From Cladopsammia gracilis (lineage: Eukaryota; Cnidaria; Anthozoa; Scleractinia; Dendrophylliidae), in NCBI GenBank assembly GCA_022457155.1, contig JAJGOT010001128.1, forward strand, positions 1-64,000: DNA of 64,000 nucleotides, read 5' to 3'. The notes beneath the pieces are model-generated. The model did not search any database and was not told where the DNA came from. It saw only the letters and a list, made by a program, of their open reading frames with translations. The translations under genes were made by a program, and so were the position numbers. Shown piece by piece: positions 1-9,252 of the stretch. Every line of letters starts with the position of its first letter. Position 1 is the first letter of the stretch.

Positions 1-129
1 CGGTACCCATTAACCACTCATTGTTTTCTTTTGTTTGTGAGGTATTGTATTTTTGGTCTTGTTTTGCATTTGTATTATTGTCGTTCTTTGTTCCTTTTGT
101 TTTACGTAATATGTGACCGGTACATGCAG
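1..129. repeat. Foldback insert in satellite A, truncated at window edge
   Basis: This is the right part of a 139-bp insert whose complete copies start CTGCATGTACCGGT and end with the reverse complement ACCGGTACATGCAG. Here the left tip is cut off by the window start. It marks one higher-order repeat unit. Confidence 0.75.
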
Positions 130-1936
130 AATCTACCCAGTTTAGCTTGAAATCAAAGTTGCCTTTGTTTGCAGGAGTGGCAGTGTCAATCGTGACATTT
201 TTCTGAAATCAAAATGCGTGCGTTATAAGGCTCAGTCTATTTTGAGCCTCTTTACTTCGTTGCATTTGTTAAGCTAATGTTTGTAAGATGGAGTAATAAA
301 TTATTTGTTTGTCATCACTTCTGAGACATTTGTTGGCTGCTAGGAGAAAAATTACGAAGCCTCTTCGTCAATATTTCGGGCATTGTCAGTTTTAGACGTC
401 GCACTTCGTGAATACTTATCGTAAATGCATACTAATGACACTGTTTCGCCGAAATGACAAAATGTCGCTTAACTCATTTTCACGTGATATAGCGAAATGG
501 CACAAAATATACAAAGATATCAAAGCTGCCTTTGTTTGCTGGAGAGGCAGTGTCAATCATGACATTTGTCTGAAATCAAAATGGGTGCGTTATAACGGCA
601 CCGTCTATTCTTAGCTGCTTTACTTCGTTGCATTTTCTTAGTTAATGTTTGTAACATGCAAAAATTAATTGTTCGTTTGTCATAACTTATGAGACATTTG
701 TTGGCTCCGAGGAGAAAAATTACGGAGCCTCTTCGTCAATATTGCGGGCATTTTCCGTTTTAGCCGTAGTACTTCTTGAATACTCTTCGTAAATGCATAC
801 TACTGACTTATTTCCATGTTATATCGTCAAAGGGCACAAAATATACAACTTGGTTGGATAAACATATCCTATAGTACAAAAAAAAAGTAGTACTTTGGAG
901 ACAAAGCGCAGGATTGCAAGGATTGAAGTGGATTAAGATTTAGCTTGATATAAAATTTGAATTAGTTTGCTGGAGAGGCAGTGTCAATCGTGACATTTAT
1001 CTGAAGTCAAAATGCGTTTGTTATAACGGCTCTGTCTATTTGAGCTGCTTTACTTCGTTGCATTTGCTTAGCTAATACTTGTAAGATGGAAAAAATGAAT
1101 TGTTTGTTTGTCATAAGTTGAGACATTTGTTGGCTCCTAGGAGCAACTTTACGGAGGCTCTTCGTCAATTTTTCGGGAATTTTCTGTTTTAGCCGTGGAA
1201 ATTCGTGAATACTTTTCGTACATGCATGGTAATGACACCGTCCTGCCGAAATGGCAAAATGTCGCTTAACTTATTTCCACGTTATATCGCCAAATGGCAC
1301 AAAATATACAACTTAATTGGATAAAAAGATCCTATAGTACAAAACAGAAGTAGTCTTTTAGAGATAAAGCGCAGGATTGTAAGGATTGAAGAGGATTACA
1401 GTTTAGCTTGATATCAAAGTTGCCTTTGTTTGCAGGAGAGGCATTGTCAATCGTGATATTTATCTGAAATCAAAATGTGTGCGTTATAACGGCTCAGTCT
1501 ATTTTGAGCCGCTTTACTTAGTTGCATTTGGTTAGCTAATGTTTGTAAGATGGAAAAATAAACTGTTTGTTTGTCATAACTTCTGAGACATTTGTTTGCT
1601 GCTAGGAGAAAAATTACGAAGTCTCTTCGTCAATATTTCGAGCCTTTTCGGTTTTAGCCTTCGCACTTCATGAATACGCATTGTAAATGCATAGTAATGA
1701 CGCTGTCCCACCGAAATGGAAAAATGTCGCTTAACTTATTTCCACGTTATATCGCCAAATGGCACAAAATATACAACTTAGTTGGATAAAAAGATCCTAT
1801 AGTACAAACCAAAAGTAGTAGTTTGGAGATAAAGCGCAGGATTGCAAGGATTGAAGTGGATTACAGTTTAGCTTCATATCAAAGCTGCCTTTGTTTGCTG
1901 GAGAGGCAGTGTCAATCGTGACATTTATCTGAAATC

Positions 1937-1942
1937 AAAATG
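1937..1942. other. Left target-site duplication of the Polinton
   Basis: The satellite reads AAAATG up to the element tip at 1943, and AAATG follows the right tip at 29602. In uninterrupted satellite copies the sequence is ATCAAAATGCGTGCG. This is consistent with a 6-bp duplication AAAATG that lost one A on the right side, or a 5-bp duplication. Confidence 0.75.
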
Positions 1943-2208
1943 AGTAGTATGTAAGGAGTCAGTCAAATTACGTTTTCCCTGAAGACCCAAAATAAGCCGC
2001 CAAACGCCCGAGTTACCGGCCCACAGGGCGAATGCAATGAGCCCTGTGGGCCGGTAACTCGGGCGTTTGGCGGCTTATTTTGGGTCTTCAGGGAAAACGT
2101 GAATTTGCCTGACTCCTTACATACTACTCCGGGCATTTATTTTTTTAAGCTGTTAGAGCCCCTAATAAACCGTTATTTGAACAACTGGTGCCGCGTGATT
2201 ATCAATTG
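1943..2208. repeat. Polinton left terminal inverted repeat
   Basis: This matches the reverse complement of 29336-29601 with few differences; the match ends at ATCAATTG (2201-2208). The outer 186 bp (1943-2128) are themselves a near-perfect palindrome with arms starting AGTAGTATGTAAGGAGTC and a short central loop near GAATGCAATGA. The remaining inner part leads directly into the promoter of the polymerase gene. Confidence 0.9.
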
Positions 2209-2235
2209 AACAAAGGGGTCCCCTGTGTATCTAAA

Positions 2236-2249
2236 AACCATATATATAT
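2236..2249 (+). promoter_or_regulatory. TATATA box at the polymerase start
   Basis: A run of TA repeats abuts the ATG at 2250. The same arrangement, a TATATAC-like box 1 to about 20 bases before ATGG, precedes most other genes of this Polinton on both strands. It probably fixes a very short leader, but that is inference. Confidence 0.6.
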
Positions 2250-5200
2250 ATGGCGAGATCCATGAACAACGAGCGTGACGTTTTCGATAATATCTCCCAG
2301 CGCGAGCTTATCGCTTGGCTCGACGCTCAAGAAAGAAAACCTTCTTTGAGAGTTCCTCGCAACGAGGACCTCGCTGGATTTGATCCCTTAGATCGAGAGC
2401 GTATGGGTGACTTTCGGATGCCTAGTCGGATTGTTGAACTATATGATCGCGGTGAACAGGGTGAACAAGGCAGACCGGGCCGAAGACAGAGAATCATAAA
2501 CTGGCGCTTTACGCAGGGGCTAACAAGACCTCTTGTACCCCAAATGATGAACAAAATCAAACAATCTGTTCGCACAAGGCATAAAGTCAAACTTACCTGG
2601 GCCTACAAGCTGCGAAACATCGAAACCGGTAAACCTATCGTTTACTATACAAACATCAGCAGTCCTTGGTTTTCTAAACTATCGCAAACAAAACGATGGT
2701 TGCAACAACAAGAAGAGCTTCGTCTTCAAGGTGAAAAAATCAACAGGCCTGCTACGAAATGGGTTTTCGAAAGCGCTGTCTTTGTTGAGGCCAAAGCGAT
2801 TTTAGATAATCAACCTTTACAAATCGGTCTTGGCAGGTTGCCCGACTGGCTTCGTAACAAAAGAGAAGTCATCTCTCTTGACATCTACAACGACGATCTT
2901 TGCCTCTTTCGGTGTTTGGCTGTTCATCAAGGTGCCTATATAAATCGGTGTACTCGCAGAGCCAGAGCCTTAGCGCAAAGCTTCTTTGCTCTTCACCGTA
3001 GCGGTTGTCCTAATGGCAATGTTGTTACTTTACAAAAGTTTCACTTGCTTGAAAGGCACTTTAGACAAGGGATTGCCGCTTACACTGTTACAGATGACGG
3101 CAACTTTGTTTTGAGTTACACACCTTCGCGCTACGACAAAGTCGGCACCCCTACGATGACTATCGGTATCTACAACGCTCATGCCTTCTTGATAACTGAC
3201 ATAAACAGAGTCACAAACAACTACACTTGTGGTGATTGTTTGGCAAGGTTCACAAAAGCCTGTAACCTAGCGCGCCACGCCAAGACGTGCACTCGCGGGC
3301 AAACTAATATTGCCTGTCCGGGAAATCAGATCCTTGCTCCTGAGTCAGCTTTTGAAAAGGCTTTTTATCCAGAAGGCAGTTTCGGCATTCGGGCAACTTG
3401 CTGGCTAGAGTATGAGGCTCGACAGCGTGGCATCCACATCCACCACCACAGATGTGGCCATGGAGGCGAGCGCGCCATTTGGCGCTACAAAGTTGATGGC
3501 TATCACCCAGAAAGCAAAACCGTGTTTCAGTATCACGGCTGCCACTGGCACGGTTGTCGAGAGTGCTTTCCTACACCTGAACAAAGAAACGAAGTGATCA
3601 CGACTGACCGCCAAGGCAACACAATCACAAGGGAGCAAGCGTTCGTAAGAACTGTGCAAATCAATCAGTTCTTCACGACACTTGGCTACAACTTGGTTGA
3701 AAGGTGGGAGCACGAGATGCCCCGGCCCTGGTGGCACGATCGCATCCCCCCTAAAAGAAACGAAACGTATCCACACGCTATCGTCTACGACTTCGAAGCC
3801 TATCAAGACAAGACCAAGGCAAGTCAGCCGACCCGGGATCTCTCTTACGAAAGCGAGCACGTGCCTATCTCAGTCTCTATTGCAGACACGTTGGATCCTG
3901 AGCCAGAGTACATTTGCTCTAAAGATCCCCAAGAGCTTATCCGTCTGTTTTATCAATCTCTGGAGCGCCGGGGCAACGCAATCAGAGATGATATAGCTCA
4001 AAAATACATGCCGCCGGATCTTGAGGGGTTAACGGAAGACCAACAAAAACTCATCAAGCAATGGTGTGAACAGGTCCCAGTGGTCGGCTTCAATTCAGGC
4101 CGATACGATCTGCACCTTATCAGAAAACACTTTGTTTCTTATCTCGGGCAAGAACACAGCGTCTTTGCAGGGGAGAAACAGAGACAAATCATGTTCATCA
4201 ACACGCCCTCCTTCAAGTTCCTCGACGTCACAAACTATCTGTCCCCAGGCATCAATTACGACAAATGGGTAAAGACGTATGGGGCGAAACAGACAAAGTC
4301 CTGGCTCCCATACGAATGGTTTGACAGTGCTGACAAACTTGACTACAAGGGGCTTCCGCCATACTGGTGCTGGTACTCACAACTCCGAAACTCCTTTGTT
4401 CTTTCTCCAGAGGAGTACAAACAATGCGAGCAGGTTTTCAAAGAGCGCGGCATGAAGACCTTCGGAGACTGGCTGGAGTATTACAACAACCTCGATGTTA
4501 CTCCCTTTCTTGAAACCCTCGAGAAAATGAAAGCGTTTTACACCAAGCTCGGGGTTGACATTTTTAAAGACGCTGTTTCGTTGCCTGGGGTTTCGATGCA
4601 ATACATCCTGAGAGGAACTCTGAGAGGCCGTAACCGACCCCAACTATTCGCCCCAAGTGCCGAAGCCTATGCAATGCTGAAAGAGGCTGTGGTTGGTGGA
4701 CCTAGCTTGGTGTTCACACGTAAACACGTGCGTGGCGAAACCCGCATCCGCTCACACAAATACGACCTAGCTCGCATTGTCAAGCGTATTCTAGGCTTCG
4801 ATGCGAACTCCCTTTACCCTAGCACCATGTTGCAGGAAATGCCCTGTGGTAAAGAGAAAGTCGTGCAGTACGAAGATCCAGTAGAGGCCGCAAGAGACTT
4901 CTGGATTAAGTTGATTACGAAGCAGTGGTTCGGCTTTGCCGAGGTCGACATCGAAGTCCCTCAGGCCTTATGGGAGCACTTCGAAGAGTTTCCTCCGCTC
5001 TTTGTAAACCGCAGCGTGGGCGAAGAGGACGTCCCTCAGCACATGAAGGATTACCTTGCTAAAAGCAACAGAACCCACTTGCCCGGGAAAAAGAAGCTGC
5101 TAGGCGTGCTTCAAGCAAAAAAGATTCTGCTTTACGCCCCAGTGCTAGAGTGGCTTTACAACCACGGACTCCACATAACCGCTGTTTACCGCACGATCGA

Positions 5201-6068
5201 CTATACACCCATCAAGATCTTCGACTGGTTCGTCCATGAGGTTGCAAACAACCGAAGGAAAGGCGATGCTGACAAAGAAAAAGCCTTGCTCGCAGAAGTG
5301 TTCAAGCGTTTGGGCAACAGCGCTTACGGCAAGTTCATCGAAGCTGTTGAGCGACAGGCAAGAGTTGTGTACACCAACGACGAAGACACTGTCGACAAAC
5401 ACCTGCGCTCAGCCTGGTTCGAAGATCTCGAGGAGATCGGGGGATCATACAAGATCGAGTTACGCAAAAACAAGGTCACCATAAACCGGCCTTTTCAAGT
5501 CGGCATCGTTGTCTATCAACTTGCTAAGTTGCGCATGCTGCAGTTCTACTACGATTTCCTCGATCACTATCTCGACAGGCGTGACTTCGAGCTTATCCAG
5601 ATGGACACGGACAGCATGTACTTCGCCCTTTCATACGACACTCTCGAAGAAGCAGTTCGACCAGAACTTCGCACCCAGTTCGAAAGGGAGAAAAAGACCT
5701 GGCTCTCCTGGGACCAGTGGAGCAGCAGAGAACCCGGCTTGTTTAAGCTTGAAAAGGAAGGCACTCGAGCCATCGCTCTATGCAGCAAGTGCTATTACGT
5801 AGAAGACGAGGAAAGCGGCGAAGCCAAGATGTCCTCCAAGGGGATCAACAAGAATCAGAACGAGCTTAGCTGGGAAAGGTACGAAAGAGCCCTTGAAGGC
5901 TACAGGGACATGGCAACAAACAGAGGCTTTCGAATGCACAACGGGGCCATGTACACGTACGAACAGCGCAAGCTAGGTCTCAGTGCCTACTATGACAAGC
6001 GCTGGGTGCTGCCAGACGGCATCCACACAGAACCGATCGAGTTTCACAGCCCAGCGGGTGGCAACTGA
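2250..6068 (+). CDS. Protein-primed family B DNA polymerase of the Polinton
   Basis: This is an open frame of 1272 residues. Exonuclease motifs: YDFEAY (D514, E516), GFNSGRYD and a YxxxD-type YNNLD. Polymerase motifs: A, FDANSLYPS (D851); B, KRLGNSAYG (N1023); C, QMDTDSMYF (D1119, D1121); followed by a KxY (K1180). The N-terminal half has a C2H2-like finger from C327 and a Cys/His cluster (HGCHWHGCRECF) common in Polinton and related polymerases. Family knowledge: it copies the linear element from a protein primer at the terminal repeats. No frameshift was seen. The start is the ATG directly after the TATATA box. The 3' end overlaps the convergent integrase gene by 25 bp. Confidence 0.95.
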   Translation: MARSMNNERDVFDNISQRELIAWLDAQERKPSLRVPRNEDLAGFDPLDRERMGDFRMPSRIVELYDRGEQGEQGRPGRRQRIINWRFTQGLTRPLVPQMMNKIKQSVRTRHKVKLTWAYKLRNIETGKPIVYYTNISSPWFSKLSQTKRWLQQQEELRLQGEKINRPATKWVFESAVFVEAKAILDNQPLQIGLGRLPDWLRNKREVISLDIYNDDLCLFRCLAVHQGAYINRCTRRARALAQSFFALHRSGCPNGNVVTLQKFHLLERHFRQGIAAYTVTDDGNFVLSYTPSRYDKVGTPTMTIGIYNAHAFLITDINRVTNNYTCGDCLARFTKACNLARHAKTCTRGQTNIACPGNQILAPESAFEKAFYPEGSFGIRATCWLEYEARQRGIHIHHHRCGHGGERAIWRYKVDGYHPESKTVFQYHGCHWHGCRECFPTPEQRNEVITTDRQGNTITREQAFVRTVQINQFFTTLGYNLVERWEHEMPRPWWHDRIPPKRNETYPHAIVYDFEAYQDKTKASQPTRDLSYESEHVPISVSIADTLDPEPEYICSKDPQELIRLFYQSLERRGNAIRDDIAQKYMPPDLEGLTEDQQKLIKQWCEQVPVVGFNSGRYDLHLIRKHFVSYLGQEHSVFAGEKQRQIMFINTPSFKFLDVTNYLSPGINYDKWVKTYGAKQTKSWLPYEWFDSADKLDYKGLPPYWCWYSQLRNSFVLSPEEYKQCEQVFKERGMKTFGDWLEYYNNLDVTPFLETLEKMKAFYTKLGVDIFKDAVSLPGVSMQYILRGTLRGRNRPQLFAPSAEAYAMLKEAVVGGPSLVFTRKHVRGETRIRSHKYDLARIVKRILGFDANSLYPSTMLQEMPCGKEKVVQYEDPVEAARDFWIKLITKQWFGFAEVDIEVPQALWEHFEEFPPLFVNRSVGEEDVPQHMKDYLAKSNRTHLPGKKKLLGVLQAKKILLYAPVLEWLYNHGLHITAVYRTIDYTPIKIFDWFVHEVANNRRKGDADKEKALLAEVFKRLGNSAYGKFIEAVERQARVVYTNDEDTVDKHLRSAWFEDLEEIGGSYKIELRKNKVTINRPFQVGIVVYQLAKLRMLQFYYDFLDHYLDRRDFELIQMDTDSMYFALSYDTLEEAVRPELRTQFEREKKTWLSWDQWSSREPGLFKLEKEGTRAIALCSKCYYVEDEESGEAKMSSKGINKNQNELSWERYERALEGYRDMATNRGFRMHNGAMYTYEQRKLGLSAYYDKRWVLPDGIHTEPIEFHSPAGGN

Positions 6069-7033
6069 GTACCCGGCGGCACAACCATCAACTCCTCACG
6101 CACAAACCCACGCTTGGGTCCGTCGTACAGATAATACACGACAGGCGCATCTGGTTTGGTGACAACCTTCTCGATGTTGTAGACCTTCAAAGACCAGATC
6201 GGATCAGTTGCCCGTCGACTACCGCCCTCAAGCTCACCGGGGTAATACAGATATCTCACGTGGGCTCCATGAGGGAGCTTCTGTTCGGAGAAGCCCACAG
6301 GTCTAGCATATGAGGTTGCGGGCTTGGCCGAGGTTGCCTTCTCTTTGATTGCTTGTGCAGGCTTCTTGCCAGTCAATCTGGTCACTTCATTGTTCAAGGC
6401 AGAGACAACATCTGGCAATCTTTTAACCCAAGCAGTCGAACGGCCAGAGGGCAGATTCATTTCAACTGCGTACTGGTAACCAAACAATCGTTCAGCCAGG
6501 GTTCTGTTGAATCTTTCAACAATCCCTTGGTCTCTGTGGATATCAACACGTCCACGACGAATGGTTGTTTTATGAGCCCCAGTCTCTTTAGTCACAGCCC
6601 CCATAAACTCTGTCCCCGGATCGACTTGCAATAGTTGTGGCCATTTCAAAGGCCCGCGTCTGTAAATACGTGTAAGCGCCTTCGAAACTTCATCAGACTC
6701 TTTCGAAGTCAAGGGCTCTGCTGCTTTGTAACGGCTAGCTACATCAACAACTGTCAAAGCATATTTGTAAATCTTTCGCCCATGAGGCAGTTTGTCGTGA
6801 GGTAAAAAAAGTAGATCCGCTTGATGCACAGCATTAGGAGTCTGGACATCAAACTTGGGCCGAGGGATATGGCGTGGTGCGGGGAGGTAAACTTGCCAAA
6901 GGGCTTGTTTGACAAGCCATTTCTTTGCCGCCTCTTCAGAGACCTTGGCTGCTGCAGCTAGCTTTTTGACAGCAGCAAGGCCTTTCCAGTAGCCTTTAGG
7001 ACTGTAATAGATCTTTGAGAGTTTGGCTTCCAT
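6044..7033 (-). CDS. Retrovirus-like DDE integrase (Polinton type)
   Basis: This protein has 329 residues. The catalytic triad is visible as D73 (HQAD), D138 (LQVDPGTEF) and E173 (GIVERFNRTL); the last two lie 35 residues apart, as in DD35E retroviral integrases. A basic helical N-terminal region precedes the core. The C-terminal part is basic and beta-rich, with the motif GFVREEL. I see no chromodomain. Family role: it cuts and joins element ends and makes 6-bp target duplications. It is convergent with the polymerase gene. The start ATG lies about 6 bases after a TATATACC box on the minus strand. It may also serve elements 1 and 2, which share the terminal AGTAGTATG (inference). Confidence 0.93.
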   Translation of the reverse strand: MEAKLSKIYYSPKGYWKGLAAVKKLAAAAKVSEEAAKKWLVKQALWQVYLPAPRHIPRPKFDVQTPNAVHQADLLFLPHDKLPHGRKIYKYALTVVDVASRYKAAEPLTSKESDEVSKALTRIYRRGPLKWPQLLQVDPGTEFMGAVTKETGAHKTTIRRGRVDIHRDQGIVERFNRTLAERLFGYQYAVEMNLPSGRSTAWVKRLPDVVSALNNEVTRLTGKKPAQAIKEKATSAKPATSYARPVGFSEQKLPHGAHVRYLYYPGELEGGSRRATDPIWSLKVYNIEKVVTKPDAPVVYYLYDGPKRGFVREELMVVPPGTQLPPAGL

Positions 7034-7072
7034 AGGGATGGTATATACTTATGTATTGTGTTGCCGATTTTT

Positions 7073-7510
7073 TTACAGAAGGCGATAGGCCGCATACCCA
7101 CCTGCAAGCAAGGTGCCTCCAATAAAAGCAAGTTCACCAGTCTGCTGTTGTTGGCTGGGTTTGTAGAAGTCTGAGAACTGAGGCTCTTTGTAATCTTTGA
7201 TTTGTTTATCAGGTTGCGATTTATGCATCTGGTTATACAAGACCAGGGCTTGGTCAGTGGTTTGAAAGTTTTGGCTAGCTTGGTGTTTTATCCGATCGTT
7301 GGCTGCAATCCAGTCGAGGAGCTTAGTGCGGTCCTTTTGGTATTTGGCGTAAGCCGCTTGGTATTGTTCCAGAGCTTTGTCATGCCGGATTTTCTCATCC
7401 ATTGCTGCCTTCCCATTATCACCAGATAGATACTTCGCGAGATAATTGCCGCCAGTGAAAGCTGCAGCATTCAAAACAGCGCCAAGGGCCATTATTGCAA
7501 TGCTGGCCAT
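7073..7510 (-). CDS. Polinton membrane-associated protein, 145 aa
   Basis: A hydrophobic, Ala/Gly-rich stretch covers residues 5-25 and another (LAFIGGTLLAGGYAAYRL) ends the protein. The middle is charged and Gln-rich, probably helical (repeated QYQAAYAKYQ-like pattern). I cannot assign a function. Its position between integrase and capsid genes, and the two hydrophobic ends, suggest a virion or membrane-interacting protein (inference). A TATACAC box precedes the start on the minus strand. Confidence 0.75.
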   Translation of the reverse strand: MASIAIMALGAVLNAAAFTGGNYLAKYLSGDNGKAAMDEKIRHDKALEQYQAAYAKYQKDRTKLLDWIAANDRIKHQASQNFQTTDQALVLYNQMHKSQPDKQIKDYKEPQFSDFYKPSQQQQTGELAFIGGTLLAGGYAAYRLL

Positions 7511-7535
7511 TCTGGTTGTGTGTATACATATGGTT

Positions 7536-7757
7536 TTACATGTTGTCTGGGAGGATTTTCTGGTCCTCGAGATATTTCTTCAGCGCGATGCTGCCAGCCA
7601 TGACGGCTGTGAACTTGACATAGTTCATCAAGCTTGCACTGGGGTCGGCAGTGAAGTTTTCTTTGATGGTCTTTTTCCCAATCCAACCAATACCAGCGAC
7701 AAGGCCAGTTATTGTTGCGGCGTCGAGGATAGACTTCACAAGCTTATTGTCAGCCAT
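7536..7757 (-). CDS. Small Polinton membrane protein, 73 aa
   Basis: This short protein has two hydrophobic segments (ATITGLVAGIGWIG around residues 14-27 and VKFTAVMAGSIAL around 47-59) separated by a basic and polar loop. The family is not recognised. It starts at ATGG preceded by GTATACTG and lies 25 bp from the stop of the next gene. Size and layout would suit a minor virion membrane component (inference only). Confidence 0.7.
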   Translation of the reverse strand: MADNKLVKSILDAATITGLVAGIGWIGKKTIKENFTADPSASLMNYVKFTAVMAGSIALKKYLEDQKILPDNM

Positions 7758-7790
7758 GGTTTGTGTGCAGTATACATATGTGTTTATTTT

Positions 7791-8249
7791 TTATTCCATT
7801 TTTTTGATTCCTTGTCTTACTGGAATTCGAGATGGGGGTTGTTCTGGTGGTGGGGTCGGTGTGTTTGCTGGTGGTGGGGTCAGTGTGTTTGGTTTGTGGC
7901 CAAGCTTTTGCATTATGGCTTCGCGTTGGTAATACACACCCATAACAGAGACAATCAACCCTCCAACCCCCAGAATATAAAAGATTGAGTTGCTGTTAGT
8001 GTCAGTTGTTGTGTCACTTGTTGAGGGTTGGTTTGCAGAACTGGGTGCGGCCTTTTGTGCTTCGGCCTTTTTCTTTGCTTCACGGGCCAGGCGGTTGCGC
8101 TCTGCTAGCCTTTTGCCAGAAGCAACACGGCCTGGGTTCTTTTCTGTTGCAGGCTTTGTTTTCGGGACCTCAGAGGTAACGCGTGCAGGTGTTGGAGTTG
8201 GCGTTGGAGTTTGAGTTTCTTCAGGGATCGTCTCGAGTGGTGTGTCCAT
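7791..8249 (-). CDS. Single-span membrane protein with Pro/Thr-rich tails, 152 aa
   Basis: The start chosen is the ATG at 8249 (MDTPLETIPEE), about 5 bases after a TATATATACC box. A longer open frame reaches 8408, but its extra part is encoded by a minisatellite and is unlikely. Low-complexity TPTPTPTPA and a basic Lys/Arg/Ala-rich stretch precede a transmembrane segment (FYILGVGGLIVSVMGVYY, about residues 92-109). The C-terminal tail is Pro-rich (PPPANTPTPPPEQPP). Function unknown. Confidence 0.7.
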   Translation of the reverse strand: MDTPLETIPEETQTPTPTPTPARVTSEVPKTKPATEKNPGRVASGKRLAERNRLAREAKKKAEAQKAAPSSANQPSTSDTTTDTNSNSIFYILGVGGLIVSVMGVYYQREAIMQKLGHKPNTLTPPPANTPTPPPEQPPSRIPVRQGIKKME

Positions 8250-8294
8250 AGTGGGTATATATATGATTTTTGAAAATTTGGCCAGGTGTGCTGA

Positions 8295-8371
8295 CAGGTT
8301 CCACCTAGGTTCCGCCCAGGTTCCGCACAGGTTCCGCACAGGTTCCGCCCAGGTTCCTTCAAGGTCCCAGC
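8295..8371. repeat. 11-bp minisatellite between two Polinton genes
   Basis: About six or seven copies of AGGTTCCGCNC in tandem overlap the last codons of the 200-aa gene and the spacer to the next gene. Confidence 0.85.
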
Positions 8372-8961
8372 CCAACTTCATCAAAGCCCTCGAGTGGATA
8401 ACCTTCACTGTCTCTGCTTGGATGTGTGGGTTGTGGTTCCAATTCTATTAAGTCAGGCTTGTGATCAGGCTCTCGTTCAAACTTGACGTGTTTTGTTGTG
8501 ATGAGAGCAGCATTGGCAAGTGCCAGCCATCGTCCGCATCTCAGGGCAAGACCTCCAGCAAGATTTGACAGCTCCTGGTAGATGATGTAATCATTTTTGA
8601 GTTCTTTCTGTAATTCCTTGACATCATCAAGGTCGACCACCATACCAACTCCTTTGGACAAGAGCATTATGGCTGAATCAACTAGGGATTCTGTTGTCTT
8701 GTTGCCGACATAGGCCCCGTACCTTTTGATGTACTTGTCAACGTCCTTGTCTGAAAGGCGCTTCACATGATCGTGTGTAAGCTGCACGCCGATAGATTCT
8801 TTGGCCTTGCCGGTTGAAACAAGGATTGCCAGCTTCTCACGTTTGGCAGGAATGCCATCGTCACACACGAGACCTGTGGGAGGTGCGGTATCAGGGGCAG
8901 CCTCCAGCATCTGCATTACTTCGCTCAAGTCGACCTGGTCTTCAGCTGCTTGTGCCATCAT
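8359..8961 (-). CDS. Conserved-looking Polinton protein of unknown function, 200 aa
   Basis: This protein is soluble and mostly helical, with the central motif GVQLTHDHVKRLSDKDVDKY and a mildly hydrophobic region (ESLVDSAIMLLSKGVGMVVD). There is no membrane anchor and no known catalytic motif. It may start at either of two adjacent ATGs (8961 or 8958) right after a TATATATACCCC box. The C-terminus runs into the 11-bp minisatellite. Its place in the structural-gene block suggests a virion or assembly role (inference). Confidence 0.72.
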   Translation of the reverse strand: MMAQAAEDQVDLSEVMQMLEAAPDTAPPTGLVCDDGIPAKREKLAILVSTGKAKESIGVQLTHDHVKRLSDKDVDKYIKRYGAYVGNKTTESLVDSAIMLLSKGVGMVVDLDDVKELQKELKNDYIIYQELSNLAGGLALRCGRWLALANAALITTKHVKFEREPDHKPDLIELEPQPTHPSRDSEGYPLEGFDEVGLGP

Positions 8962-8988
8962 CAGGGGTATATATATGTGTGTATTTTT

Positions 8989-9228
8989 TTAATTTTCGAT
9001 AATTCTCTTGATTGCTGGTAAAGGAGTTTCAATCTCACGTATAAGCCCCGCCATGGTGTCTGGCATAGAATTCAACCGCAAGGGATATCTGTTGAGAAGC
9101 ATAAGGCGCAGATTTTCCTCACTAGCGGTTTTGATAATTTTGTTTTGCGCATCAAGTGTGTGTTTGTGTAATTCATCCAAAAGCTGTGAAAGCACAGTGA
9201 GCTTGTGTAGGCTGGTTGGCACATCCAT
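8989..9228 (-). CDS. Small helical Polinton protein, 79 aa
   Basis: It is Leu-rich and predicted all-helical from its pattern (LHKLTVLSQLLDELHKH), with a hydrophilic C-terminus. No domain is recognised. The ATGG start is preceded immediately by TATATATACC on the minus strand, the strongest reason to accept so short a gene. It lies between the ATPase and the 200-aa protein, on the same strand. Confidence 0.65.
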   Translation of the reverse strand: MDVPTSLHKLTVLSQLLDELHKHTLDAQNKIIKTASEENLRLMLLNRYPLRLNSMPDTMAGLIREIETPLPAIKRIIEN

Positions 9229-9252
9229 GGTATATATATTTGTGTTTAAACC

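Larger units (their letters stand above)
1..1942. repeat. Satellite A array, left flank of the Polinton (~464-bp unit)
   Basis: Tandem units recur with a spacing of about 464 bp, seen from the landmark GCGCAGGATTG near 906, 1370 and 1834. Each unit carries the same ordered landmarks (GAGGCAGTGTCAATCGTGAC, then GAGACATTTGTTGGCT, then CGCCGAAATGGCAAAATGTC). The array resumes directly after the Polinton at 29602. Short open frames within units are shared by all copies and drift in frame, so I do not call them genes. Confidence 0.9.

Noticed and set aside
3405..3860. 151-codon minus-strand frame inside the polymerase gene
   Set aside because: Shadow frame opposite a clear polymerase coding region; no box or domain.
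8250..8408. N-terminal extension of the 152-aa membrane protein
   Set aside because: The extension is encoded by the 11-bp minisatellite and lies upstream of the TATATATAC box that marks the real start.
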